From assembly GCA_947306285.1 (NCBI GenBank), contig CAMZGB010000010.1:1-21912 (forward strand): a stretch of 21,912 nucleotides of DNA, given 5' to 3'. Each line of letters starts with the position of its first letter. The stretch's first letter is position 1. The stretch is from an uncultured Lachnospira sp. (GTDB lineage: Bacteria; Bacillota; Clostridia; Lachnospirales; Lachnospiraceae). Both the position numbers and the translations under genes were made by a program. This document shows positions 7,771 to 14,937 of the stretch, in pieces. Under the pieces are notes generated by a model. It saw only the letters and a list, made by a program, of their open reading frames with translations, was not told the DNA's origin and did no database searches.

Positions 7771-7793
7771 AACACAACCTTTCCAGCTGTGTT
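7771..7793 (-). promoter_or_regulatory. Hairpin around the kinase ribosome binding site
   Basis: On the minus strand AACACA pairs with TGTGTT directly before the ATG. The 11-base loop contains the AAAGG Shine-Dalgarno (7778-7782). The six-pair stem is AU-rich and weak, so an effect on translation is possible but unproven. Confidence 0.35.
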
Positions 7794-7810
7794 TCTCTCC
7801 ATACCCTAAA

Positions 7811-10800
7811 TTATATCTTTGCTACATCAATCAATGTCATATTGCTTTTTGCATCACTCTCCAAACTCTTGAGTAATGCATCAACAGTATCCAAACTTGT
7901 GAAGCAATTAACACCAGTCTCAATAGATGTTCTTCTAATTAAGAATCCATCTCTATGTTTATCTCTACCCTGCGTTGGAGTATCGATAACAATATCAATC
8001 TTATGCTCAAGTAGCAAATCCATAACCGTAGGTGCTTCCTGCTGGATCTTGTTAACCATGATTGCATCAACACCGTGGTCCCTCAAATGTTTTGCTGTAC
8101 TTCTTGTCGCATAGATTTCATAACCCAAATCTTCCAATCTCTTGGCAAGCGGCGCCATCTCATCCTTATCAGCATCGTTAACTGATACAATTGCCTTTTT
8201 ATGTTTAGGCAAGATTGTTCCAGCACCCAAGAATGCCTTGTACAAGGCCTCGTCGAAGGTCTTGGCAATTCCCAAACACTCACCAGTAGATTTCATCTCA
8301 GGTCCTAAGCTAGTCTCAGCTCCACGTATCTTCTCAAAACTGAACACTGGCATCTTGATTGCATAGTAATCAGCATTTGGCTGAAGTCCTGGAGTGTAGC
8401 CCAAGCCCTTAATTGTGTTTCCAATAATACATTTTGTAGCAAGCTTAACAATTGGAATTCCTGTAACCTTACTAATGTATGGAACCGTACGTGATGAACG
8501 TGGGTTAACCTCTATAACATAAACTTGTCCATCGCACACAATAAACTGGATGTTAATCATTCCCTTTACGTGAAGTGCGATTGCAAGTCTTCTTGTATAC
8601 TCTTCAATAGTATCGATTATATCCTGTGGCAATGAGTATGCCGGATAAACCGAAATACTATCACCCGAGTGCACACCTGCTCGCTCGATATGCTCCATTA
8701 CACCTGGAATCAAGATATCTTCGCCGTCACAGATAGCATCCACTTCCACCTCAGTTCCTTGCAAATATTTATCAACAAGGATTGGGTGATCTTGTGCAAT
8801 TCGGTTTATGATTTCCATAAATTCTTCAATCTCTTTATCGTCAGTGGCAATCTGCATGCCCTGTCCACCAAGAACGTATGATGGACGAACTAGAACTGGA
8901 TAACCAAGTTCGTTTGCCACTTTCTTTGCTTCGTCCGCTGTAAAGACTGTACCACCTGTAGGTCTTGGGATTTCGCACTTCTCAAGGATTTCGTCGAATA
9001 ACTCTCTATCCTCGGCTGCGTCCACATCCTCAGCCTTTGTTCCAAGAATTGGTACACCCATCTTCATTAGAGCCTCTGTAAGTTTGATAGCAGTCTGTCC
9101 ACCAAACTGAACTACAGCACCATCTGGCTTTTCAATGTTAACAATGTTTTCAACATCCTCTGGTGTAAGTGGCTCAAAGTAAAGTTTATCGGCAATATCA
9201 AAGTCAGTAGAAACTGTCTCTGGGTTGTTGTTTACGATAATTGTCTCGTAGCCTTCCTCTTTGAAAGCCCAAGTACAGTGAACTGAACAGAAGTCAAACT
9301 CGATACCCTGACCAATTCTTATTGGACCAGAACCAAGAACTAGAACTTTTTTATCGGGATTTGTTTCTTCTGCTTCATCCTCTCCACCGTATACTGAATA
9401 GTAATAAGGTGTTGCAGCCTCAAACTCAGCAGCACATGTATCAACCATCTTATATGCCGCTACTATATTATTGTCGTAGCGCATCTGTTTAATCTCATCT
9501 TCAGTTTTACCTGTAAGTCTTGCAATAACTGAATCTGGGAATTCAATTCTCTTTGCTTCTCTTAGCAATTCGACAGTTAGTTCTTCAGTCTCGATAGCTT
9601 TCTCCATCTCAGTAATAATTGCAATCTTATCAATAAACCATTCATCAATCATTGTGATTTCATGAATGTGCTCATAACTAACTCCACGTCTTAGTGCTTC
9701 TGCTACAATCCAGATTCTTCTATCATCTACTTTGTGTAGCATCTCTTCTAACTCATCATCCGTTAGGTCAGAGAAATCATAATCTCTCAAGCACTCAACA
9801 TGTTGCTCTAGCGATCTAATACCCTTCATCAAGGCACCTTCAAAGTTGTTACAAATACTCATAACCTCTCCAGTAGCCTTCATCTGAGTAGTTAGTTTTC
9901 TACTAGCTGTAATAAACTTATCAAATGGAAGTCTTGGAAGTTTAACTACACAGTAATCAAGTGTAGGCTCAAAGCTGGCAAATGTATTTTGAGTGATTGC
10001 ATTTTTAATTTCATCCAATGTGTATCCGATAGCAATCTTCGCTGCTACCTTTGCAATTGGATAACCTGTAGCCTTTGACGCGAGCGCCGAAGATCTACTA
10101 ACCCTTGGGTTAACCTCAATAACACAGTACTCAAAAGTTTCTGGATGCAAAGCATACTGCACGTTACATCCACCAGTAATTCCAAGTTCATTTATGATAT
10201 TAAGAGCTGATGTTCTAAGCATCTGGTGCTCTTTGTCGCCCAATGTCTGTGAAGGAGCTACTACTATACTGTCACCAGTATGAACTCCAACAGGATCAAT
10301 GTTTTCCATGTTACAAACTGTGATACAGTTTCCAGCAGAGTCACGCATTACCTCGTACTCGATCTCTTTCCAGCCGGCAATACATTTCTCAACCAATACC
10401 TGTCCCACACGAGAAAGTCTTAGACCATTTTCTAGAATCTCTTCTAGTTCCATTTGGTTGTGAGCAATTCCGCCACCACTACCACCAAGTGTGTAAGCAG
10501 GACGAAGAACAACTGGGTATCCAATCTTGTTTACAAAATCGATTCCCTCTTGAATGCTCTCAACAACAAGTGAAGGCGCACAAGGCTCATTAATCTTTTC
10601 CATAGTCTCTTTAAACTCAAGACGGTCCTCTGCCTTTTTGATAGTCGCACTTGTTGTACCAATCAATCTACAATTATGCTCTTCTAAGAAACCTGTCTCT
10701 GCAATTTCCATTGCAAGGTTAAGTCCAGCTTGTCCTCCAAGTGTTGGAAGAATGCTGTCAGGTTTTTCTTTCTCAATAATCTTTTCTAAAATAGGAACTG

Positions 10801-11008
10801 TTAGAGGCTCAATATAAACCTCATCTGCAATATCCTTATCTGTCATAATAGTCGCTGGGTTAGAGTTTAGAAGAACAACTTCCAATCCCTCTTCCTTTAG
10901 CGAACGACACGCCTGTGTTCCAGCGTAGTCAAACTCTGCAGCTTGACCAATAACGATGGGGCCTGAACCTATGACTAATACTTTTTTGATGCTTTCGTCT
11001 CTAGCCAT
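7811..11008 (-). CDS. carB: Carbamoyl-phosphate synthase large subunit
   Basis: Makes carbamoyl phosphate from bicarbonate, ammonia passed from CarA, and two ATP, feeding pyrimidine and arginine synthesis. The 1065 residues are close to the usual length and show the internal duplication: the first half begins with GSGPIVIGQAAEFDYAG (about residue 13) and the second with GSGPIRIGQGIEFDF (about 558). Each half has an ATP-grasp domain (VIEVNPRVSRSSAL and VIEVNPRSSRTVPY are the matching active-site segments). The C-terminal MGS-like allosteric domain (about 930-1065) contains DTPTQGRDKHRDGFLIRR. The ATG (11006-11008) precedes the carA TAG, so the two frames overlap by eight bases, and a full GGAGGTG (11016-11022) serves it. 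Confidence 0.98.
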   Translation of the reverse strand: MARDESIKKVLVIGSGPIVIGQAAEFDYAGTQACRSLKEEGLEVVLLNSNPATIMTDKDIADEVYIEPLTVPILEKIIEKEKPDSILPTLGGQAGLNLAMEIAETGFLEEHNCRLIGTTSATIKKAEDRLEFKETMEKINEPCAPSLVVESIQEGIDFVNKIGYPVVLRPAYTLGGSGGGIAHNQMELEEILENGLRLSRVGQVLVEKCIAGWKEIEYEVMRDSAGNCITVCNMENIDPVGVHTGDSIVVAPSQTLGDKEHQMLRTSALNIINELGITGGCNVQYALHPETFEYCVIEVNPRVSRSSALASKATGYPIAKVAAKIAIGYTLDEIKNAITQNTFASFEPTLDYCVVKLPRLPFDKFITASRKLTTQMKATGEVMSICNNFEGALMKGIRSLEQHVECLRDYDFSDLTDDELEEMLHKVDDRRIWIVAEALRRGVSYEHIHEITMIDEWFIDKIAIITEMEKAIETEELTVELLREAKRIEFPDSVIARLTGKTEDEIKQMRYDNNIVAAYKMVDTCAAEFEAATPYYYSVYGGEDEAEETNPDKKVLVLGSGPIRIGQGIEFDFCSVHCTWAFKEEGYETIIVNNNPETVSTDFDIADKLYFEPLTPEDVENIVNIEKPDGAVVQFGGQTAIKLTEALMKMGVPILGTKAEDVDAAEDRELFDEILEKCEIPRPTGGTVFTADEAKKVANELGYPVLVRPSYVLGGQGMQIATDDKEIEEFMEIINRIAQDHPILVDKYLQGTEVEVDAICDGEDILIPGVMEHIERAGVHSGDSISVYPAYSLPQDIIDTIEEYTRRLAIALHVKGMINIQFIVCDGQVYVIEVNPRSSRTVPYISKVTGIPIVKLATKCIIGNTIKGLGYTPGLQPNADYYAIKMPVFSFEKIRGAETSLGPEMKSTGECLGIAKTFDEALYKAFLGAGTILPKHKKAIVSVNDADKDEMAPLAKRLEDLGYEIYATRSTAKHLRDHGVDAIMVNKIQQEAPTVMDLLLEHKIDIVIDTPTQGRDKHRDGFLIRRTSIETGVNCFTSLDTVDALLKSLESDAKSNMTLIDVAKI

Positions 11009-12092
11009 TCTTCTTCACCTCCATCATATTTATGAACTCACCAAAAAGACACTCTGAATCCTGTGGACCAGGGCATGCTTCAGGGTGAAATTGTACTGTA
11101 AATATATTTTTGTCTTTATAACGTAGACCTTCTACAGTCTTATCATTTACATTTACAAACGCAACCTTTGCAACGGACTCATCTACTGACTCGTCATCAA
11201 CCATATATCCATGGTTTTGTGAAGAGATGTAAACGTGTTTGCTATCTAGGTCAATAACTGGGTGGTTACCACCTCTGTGACCATACTTCATCTTCTTTGT
11301 ATCAAATCCCATTGCCAAAGCCATCAACTGATGTCCAAGACAAATCGCAAAGATTGGGATATCTGTATCATATAGTTTTCTAATCTGCTCTATTTCATAT
11401 TCGCATTCCTTTGGATCTCCAGGACCGTTTGAAAGCATAATTCCGTCTGGTTCAAATGCGATAATATCTTCAGCAGGTGTTCTAGCAGGAAAAACTGTAA
11501 CATCACATCCATACTTCTGTAATGAATGTGGAATATTGTTCTTAGCTCCAACATCAAGTAGAGCCACTTTATAATTCTTGCCCTCGACTAAGGACTCTAA
11601 TTCTTTCTTCGAATCACAAGTAACGGCATCAACCACACCACTTACTTTGTATTCTTTGATCTTTGGAAGTATTTCATCTAAGTTGTCATACTTCTTAGTC
11701 GTAATCATTCCATTCATTGTTCCCTTATTTCTAAGGATCTTTGTGAGTGCTCTTGTATCAATACCAGCAATTCCTGGAATATCATTATCTACCAAGAAAT
11801 CTTGGATAGAGCCTTCTGAACGGAAGTTACTATTCGTTCTACTTAACTCGTGTACGATGTACGCGTCTGGCCAAGGTTTGAGTGATTCCATATCTTCATA
11901 ACAGATACCATAGTTTCCTATTAAAGGATATGTCATACACACGGCTTGTCCAGCATATGAAGGGTCAGTCAAAACTTCTAAATAACCCCACATAGATGTG
12001 TTGAAAACAACTTCACTTATAACCTCTTTTTCGGTTCCTATGGAAGTGCCCTCAAACACCGTACCATCTTCTAAAATTAGGTATGCTTTCAT
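11001..12092 (-). CDS. carA: Carbamoyl-phosphate synthase small (glutaminase) subunit
   Basis: Hydrolyses glutamine and channels ammonia to CarB. The 363 residues have the usual two parts: an N-terminal CPSase small-chain domain (about 1-135) and a class I glutamine amidotransferase domain (about 175-360) with nucleophile Cys251 in AICLGHQ and the His336/Glu338 pair in FHPEACPGP. The start is ATG 12092 with GAGG seven bases upstream. It is the first gene of carA-carB-kinase, with a consensus promoter about 50 bases upstream. The predicted leader of about 44 bases holds no hairpin, so no PyrR-type attenuator is visible; any pyrimidine or arginine control must act elsewhere or through a DNA-binding repressor. 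Confidence 0.98.
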   Translation of the reverse strand: MKAYLILEDGTVFEGTSIGTEKEVISEVVFNTSMWGYLEVLTDPSYAGQAVCMTYPLIGNYGICYEDMESLKPWPDAYIVHELSRTNSNFRSEGSIQDFLVDNDIPGIAGIDTRALTKILRNKGTMNGMITTKKYDNLDEILPKIKEYKVSGVVDAVTCDSKKELESLVEGKNYKVALLDVGAKNNIPHSLQKYGCDVTVFPARTPAEDIIAFEPDGIMLSNGPGDPKECEYEIEQIRKLYDTDIPIFAICLGHQLMALAMGFDTKKMKYGHRGGNHPVIDLDSKHVYISSQNHGYMVDDESVDESVAKVAFVNVNDKTVEGLRYKDKNIFTVQFHPEACPGPQDSECLFGEFINMMEVKKNG

Positions 12093-12142
12093 TATTTTTC
12101 CTCGCTAAAATCTTTTGAATTTCATGTATCCAAATTGATAAG

Positions 12143-12171
12143 ATTATAACAAAAATGAGTGTTCTTTTCAA
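12143..12171 (-). promoter_or_regulatory. Consensus sigma-A promoter of carA-carB-kinase
   Basis: On the minus strand: TTGAAA (12166-12171), 17-base spacer, TATAAT (12143-12148). The expected start is near 12136, giving a leader of about 44 bases. Confidence 0.85.
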
Positions 12172-12173
12172 GG

Positions 12174-12226
12174 CAGAAAAAAACGAGAAATTCACTAAAA
12201 ATCGTTCATTTTCTCGTTTTTTTCTG
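12174..12226. terminator. Perfect 17-base inverted repeat, terminator of dgt
   Basis: CAGAAAAAAACGAGAAA (12174-12190) and its exact complement (12210-12226) flank a 19-base loop. The CGAGAAA/TTTCTCG stem with its run of seven T gives a Rho-independent terminator for dgt; the stem is symmetric and could act both ways. It ends three bases before the carA -35 box. Confidence 0.85.
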
Positions 12227-12231
12227 TGTCT

Positions 12232-13437
12232 TTAAAAGTATGTTTTAAAGTTAATATTTACATTTTCATTCGGGAACAATTTGTTGTATAAAGCAATAAA
12301 ATAATCGTCTGTCATACTTGAGATGAAATCCACTACAATCTGGTGTTTGTCTTCTTCCCTATAATCACTTGCCCCTCTATCATAATTATTGTTGTTAATA
12401 AACTTAATATGATGTCTGTAAATGATTGAATCCTCATCTCCAGATACTACATCTTCATACAATCTGTCATATAGCTTCTCAAACATAGGTCTAATAATAC
12501 TGTCGTACTCTTTTTGAGTATCTTCGCTTAAGTAAATCATTTCGTAGTTCTCACGCTTAGCAGTTTTTAAATCATTGTATGCCGATTCACTTAATAGAAT
12601 ATAATCTTTACCATAGCTATTCTCAATAATATCAACACTAAGATTATTTATAATTTCAGCATTCTTATCACCAATGCTCTCGCTTGAAAACTCTGTATCT
12701 TGATCTATAATCTTCGCCGTCAAAGCATCTTGTCTATCTTTACCAATATATGCAATCATATCTGATATTCTAACCACACATCCCTCTAGCGTAGTTGGAA
12801 CCAATGACTTGATAGCTGATGGTCCATCTGTATAACAAGATTCAATTTCTTTGTCGAGGTCTTCGAAAGTTTTGCCCAGTTTAGGTCTATACTCCTTCTG
12901 TTCAAACTCACCATTGTGACAAAGAACACCATCCAAAACTTGAAGACTTATATTTCTCTGGAACAATTTGTCTAGAACTCTCGCACTCTGAACATTGTGG
13001 TTAAAGTATCGGCCAGTTCTTGCATGATAAACATCATTTAGATATCTCTCACCAGCATGTCCAAAAGGAGTGTGTCCAATATCGTGACCAAGAGCCATAG
13101 CCTCAATCAAATCTTCATTAAGTCCAAGAACTCGTCCAATGTTTCTAGCAATACGAGCAACTAACTGAACATGTAATGCACGTCTAGAAATATCATCATT
13201 GTTGATAAATGAGAATACTTGAGTTTTATCTGTATATCTACTGTAATATGGAATATGCAAAATCTTTTCTATATCACGCTGAAAAGCAGGCCTCCAAAGC
13301 GTAGCCTGATCTCTTTCCATATTTCTACGAACGATATCTTCATCATTACAACGATAAGGACTCTCGTAATGATTTTTCATATCTTCTCTAATTTGCTCTT
13401 GTAATTCTTCACTTATCTTATGATAGTTATGTCTCAT
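12232..13437 (-). CDS. dgt: dGTP triphosphohydrolase (HD-domain dNTPase)
   Basis: Hydrolyses dGTP, or related dNTPs, to the nucleoside and triphosphate, and helps balance the dNTP pool. From the ATG at 13437 it has 401 residues. The HD-superfamily metal ligands are seen: His89 in RRALHVQ, His118-Asp119 in ALGHDIGHTPFGHAGE, and Asp226 in RISDMIAYIGKD. The N-terminal segment with RNMERDQATLWRPAFQRDIEKIL and TDKTQVF is typical of the family. The frame stays open for 50 more codons upstream, but that extension crosses the promoter region and the start of nth. AAAGGA five bases before ATG 13437 and the family N-terminus fix the start. The gene diverges from nth and ends at the 12174-12226 terminator. 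Confidence 0.92.
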   Translation of the reverse strand: MRHNYHKISEELQEQIREDMKNHYESPYRCNDEDIVRRNMERDQATLWRPAFQRDIEKILHIPYYSRYTDKTQVFSFINNDDISRRALHVQLVARIARNIGRVLGLNEDLIEAMALGHDIGHTPFGHAGERYLNDVYHARTGRYFNHNVQSARVLDKLFQRNISLQVLDGVLCHNGEFEQKEYRPKLGKTFEDLDKEIESCYTDGPSAIKSLVPTTLEGCVVRISDMIAYIGKDRQDALTAKIIDQDTEFSSESIGDKNAEIINNLSVDIIENSYGKDYILLSESAYNDLKTAKRENYEMIYLSEDTQKEYDSIIRPMFEKLYDRLYEDVVSGDEDSIIYRHHIKFINNNNYDRGASDYREEDKHQIVVDFISSMTDDYFIALYNKLFPNENVNINFKTYF

Positions 13438-13465
13438 AGTTGTCCTTTCTTCTCTCCAATTAGGT

Positions 13466-13474
13466 ATTATAACA
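13466..13474 (-). promoter_or_regulatory. Extended -10 promoter of dgt
   Basis: On the minus strand TGTTATAAT gives TG, one base, then TATAAT (13466-13471). No -35 hexamer is evident 17 bases upstream. The expected start is near 13459, leaving a leader of about 22 bases with AAAGGA. It lies back to back with the nth promoter. Confidence 0.7.
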
Positions 13475-13481
13475 TACTCTG

Positions 13482-13490
13482 TGGTATAAT
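13482..13490 (+). promoter_or_regulatory. Extended -10 promoter of nth, leaderless arrangement
   Basis: TGGTATAAT gives TG, one base, then a perfect TATAAT (13485-13490), with no good -35. Six bases separate the -10 from the ATG at 13497, so the expected start coincides with the initiation codon. No Shine-Dalgarno is present. Confidence 0.75.
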
Positions 13491-13496
13491 GCCCAT

Positions 13497-14132
13497 ATGC
13501 GAAAGAAAGAATTAGCACTAGAAATAGTGAATAGACTAAAAAAAGAATATCCAGATGCATCGTGCACTTTAGACATAAGCGTTGCATGGAAGCTTCTTAT
13601 TTCAGTAAGATTAGCTGCACAATGTACAGACGAAAGAGTTAACAAAATAGTACCAGAACTATATAAGAAATACCCAGACATTGATGCAATCGCAGATGCT
13701 CCAGTTAGTAAGATTGAAGAGATCGTAAGACCATGTGGGCTTGGAAAAAGTAAGGCTAGAGATATCAAAGCCTGTATGCAGATGCTCAGAGATGACTTTG
13801 ATTATAAAGTTCCTGACAATATGAAAGACTTGCTTAAACTTCCAGGAGTTGGTAGAAAATCAGCAAATCTTATTATTGGAGATGTGTTTGGTGGTCCTGC
13901 TATTGTTACAGATACACACTGCATTAGACTTGTAAATAGATTTGGGCTTATCAACAACATTAAAGATCCTAAGAAAGTTGAGATGGAGCTTTGGAAATTA
14001 ATTCCGCCTGAAGAAGGCAGCGATTTTTGTCACAGACTTGTTATACATGGAAGGGAAATATGTACTGCTAGAACTACCCCTTATTGTGACAAATGTTGTC
14101 TTAAAGATATATGCAAAAAACGAGGTGTTTAA
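13497..14132 (+). CDS. nth: Endonuclease III (DNA glycosylase/AP lyase)
   Basis: Base-excision repair enzyme that removes oxidised pyrimidines and cuts the abasic site. The 211 residues are a normal length. Visible are the substrate-binding LAAQCTD (39-45), the helix-hairpin-helix LPGVGRKSAN (115-124) with catalytic Lys121, catalytic Asp139 in VTDTHC, and the 4Fe-4S cysteines 189, 197, 200 and 206. Their spacing is C-X7-C-X2-C-X5-C, one residue more in the first loop than the classical C-X6-C-X2-C-X5-C, and a fifth cysteine follows Cys200 directly. The ATG at 13497 lines up with the start of known Nth proteins, so the lack of a leader is not due to a misplaced start. The stop codon lies inside the terminator stem. 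Confidence 0.96.
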   Translation: MRKKELALEIVNRLKKEYPDASCTLDISVAWKLLISVRLAAQCTDERVNKIVPELYKKYPDIDAIADAPVSKIEEIVRPCGLGKSKARDIKACMQMLRDDFDYKVPDNMKDLLKLPGVGRKSANLIIGDVFGGPAIVTDTHCIRLVNRFGLINNIKDPKKVEMELWKLIPPEEGSDFCHRLVIHGREICTARTTPYCDKCCLKDICKKRGV

Positions 14133-14149
14133 CAAACACCTCGTTTTCT
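14117..14149. terminator. Bidirectional terminator overlapping the nth stop codon
   Basis: Stem AAAACGAGGTGTTT (14117-14130), loop AAC, exact complement (14134-14147) ending in TTTT. The TAA of nth (14130-14132) is within the hairpin. It also serves the convergent PepSY gene, whose stop is at 14154. Confidence 0.9.
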
Positions 14150-14153
14150 ATTA

Positions 14154-14867
14154 CTAATCATTTGAATCTCTTTCGTCTAATGTATTTGAATATCCACTTA
14201 TTACTGAACCACTAAATGCATCTATAGAATAGTTATATTCTTTGTTACCATTATAGAACTGAAGATCATATTCATCGCCATTCAGTCTAGCGATTGTAAA
14301 AATAACATCTCCTGGGCTCTCACCAGAACTACTTATAGCAATACTTTTTGCTTGATCAAGCCCAATCACTTCATCCACATTATCGCTACCTTTATTCTTC
14401 TTCGATTTAACTTTCTTTGTGGTTTCTTTGATTTTCTTCTCGCTCTTAGAACTGGATTTTGATTTCCCTTTTTTCTTCTTAGACTTCTTCGACTTATTAG
14501 TTTTTTTCTTCTTAGATTCTTTCTTGTCTTTTTTCTTCTTATGCTTTTTCTTTTTTATAATCTTCTTTTCAAGAATAATACCGTTAGAAGCTTTCACATA
14601 GTAATGATATTCCTTTTTTTGTGTCTCAAAATCCACATTATAAACATATGCAGAATCCTTGTAGTCAAATTGGACATCAATATCTTCTATATTCTTTTCC
14701 TGAACGCCCGCATCTAATAAAGCGAACTTTTTTGCAGCTTCAGAACCTATAGAGCTATCCTTAGCAATCATTTTCATAGCGGTAACGCCAATGAAAGCCA
14801 AAATGACAACAACCAAACAACTAATGAAGGTAATTATTAATTTTTTATTCTTTATGAAATTTTTCAT
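14154..14867 (-). CDS. Membrane-anchored protein with two PepSY-like domains and a poly-lysine linker
   Basis: A 237-residue protein with a short basic N-terminus and one transmembrane helix (about 9-29), so the rest should be extracytoplasmic. Residues about 38-100 and 167-226 each fit a PepSY-like domain: a helix with a GxEAAKKxAL or GLDQAKSIAI pattern, two strands, and a final strand turning at SNGIILEKK or FSGSVISGYS. Between them, residues 101-159 are extremely basic, with 35 lysines in 59 residues and most of the others Ser, Thr or Glu. PepSY domains are linked to inhibition or folding control of secreted peptidases and to signalling; the role here is unknown. A perfect GGAGGTGA (14873-14880) precedes the ATG. 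It follows the LRR gene and could be co-transcribed or separated by the hairpin at 14893-14924. Confidence 0.72.
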   Translation of the reverse strand: MKNFIKNKKLIITFISCLVVVILAFIGVTAMKMIAKDSSIGSEAAKKFALLDAGVQEKNIEDIDVQFDYKDSAYVYNVDFETQKKEYHYYVKASNGIILEKKIIKKKKHKKKKDKKESKKKKTNKSKKSKKKKGKSKSSSKSEKKIKETTKKVKSKKNKGSDNVDEVIGLDQAKSIAISSSGESPGDVIFTIARLNGDEYDLQFYNGNKEYNYSIDAFSGSVISGYSNTLDERDSND

Positions 14868-14892
14868 TTAAATCACCTCCGTAAAAGATAAT

Positions 14893-14924
14893 TTTAGGGT
14901 ATACATTTCACTGTATACCCTAAA
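14893..14924 (-). terminator. Hairpin between the LRR gene and the PepSY gene
   Basis: Twelve-pair stem TTTAGGGTATAC (14893-14904) with its exact complement (14913-14924) and an eight-base loop. On the minus strand the following T run is poor (AAAATTATCTTTT). It may be a leaky terminator for the LRR gene, or an mRNA-stabilising or attenuating structure in the PepSY leader; it ends 12 bases before the GGAGGTGA. Confidence 0.55.
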
Positions 14925-14937
14925 TATTAATCAAATA

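Noticed and set aside
13438..13587. A 50-codon N-terminal extension of dgt with a hydrophobic, signal-like stretch
   Set aside because: It is read through the dgt/nth promoters and the antisense of nth. AAAGGA before ATG 13437 and the family N-terminus give the true start.
14177..14189. Another copy of the regulator repeat (TCTAATGT) near the PepSY gene
   Set aside because: It is a single partial match inside the coding sequence with no 11-base partner, and is expected by chance.
14419..14601. Plus-strand open frame rich in Phe and Leu, resembling a membrane protein
   Set aside because: It is the antisense of the lysine-rich PepSY linker (AAG/AAA read as CTT/TTT) and has no start signals.
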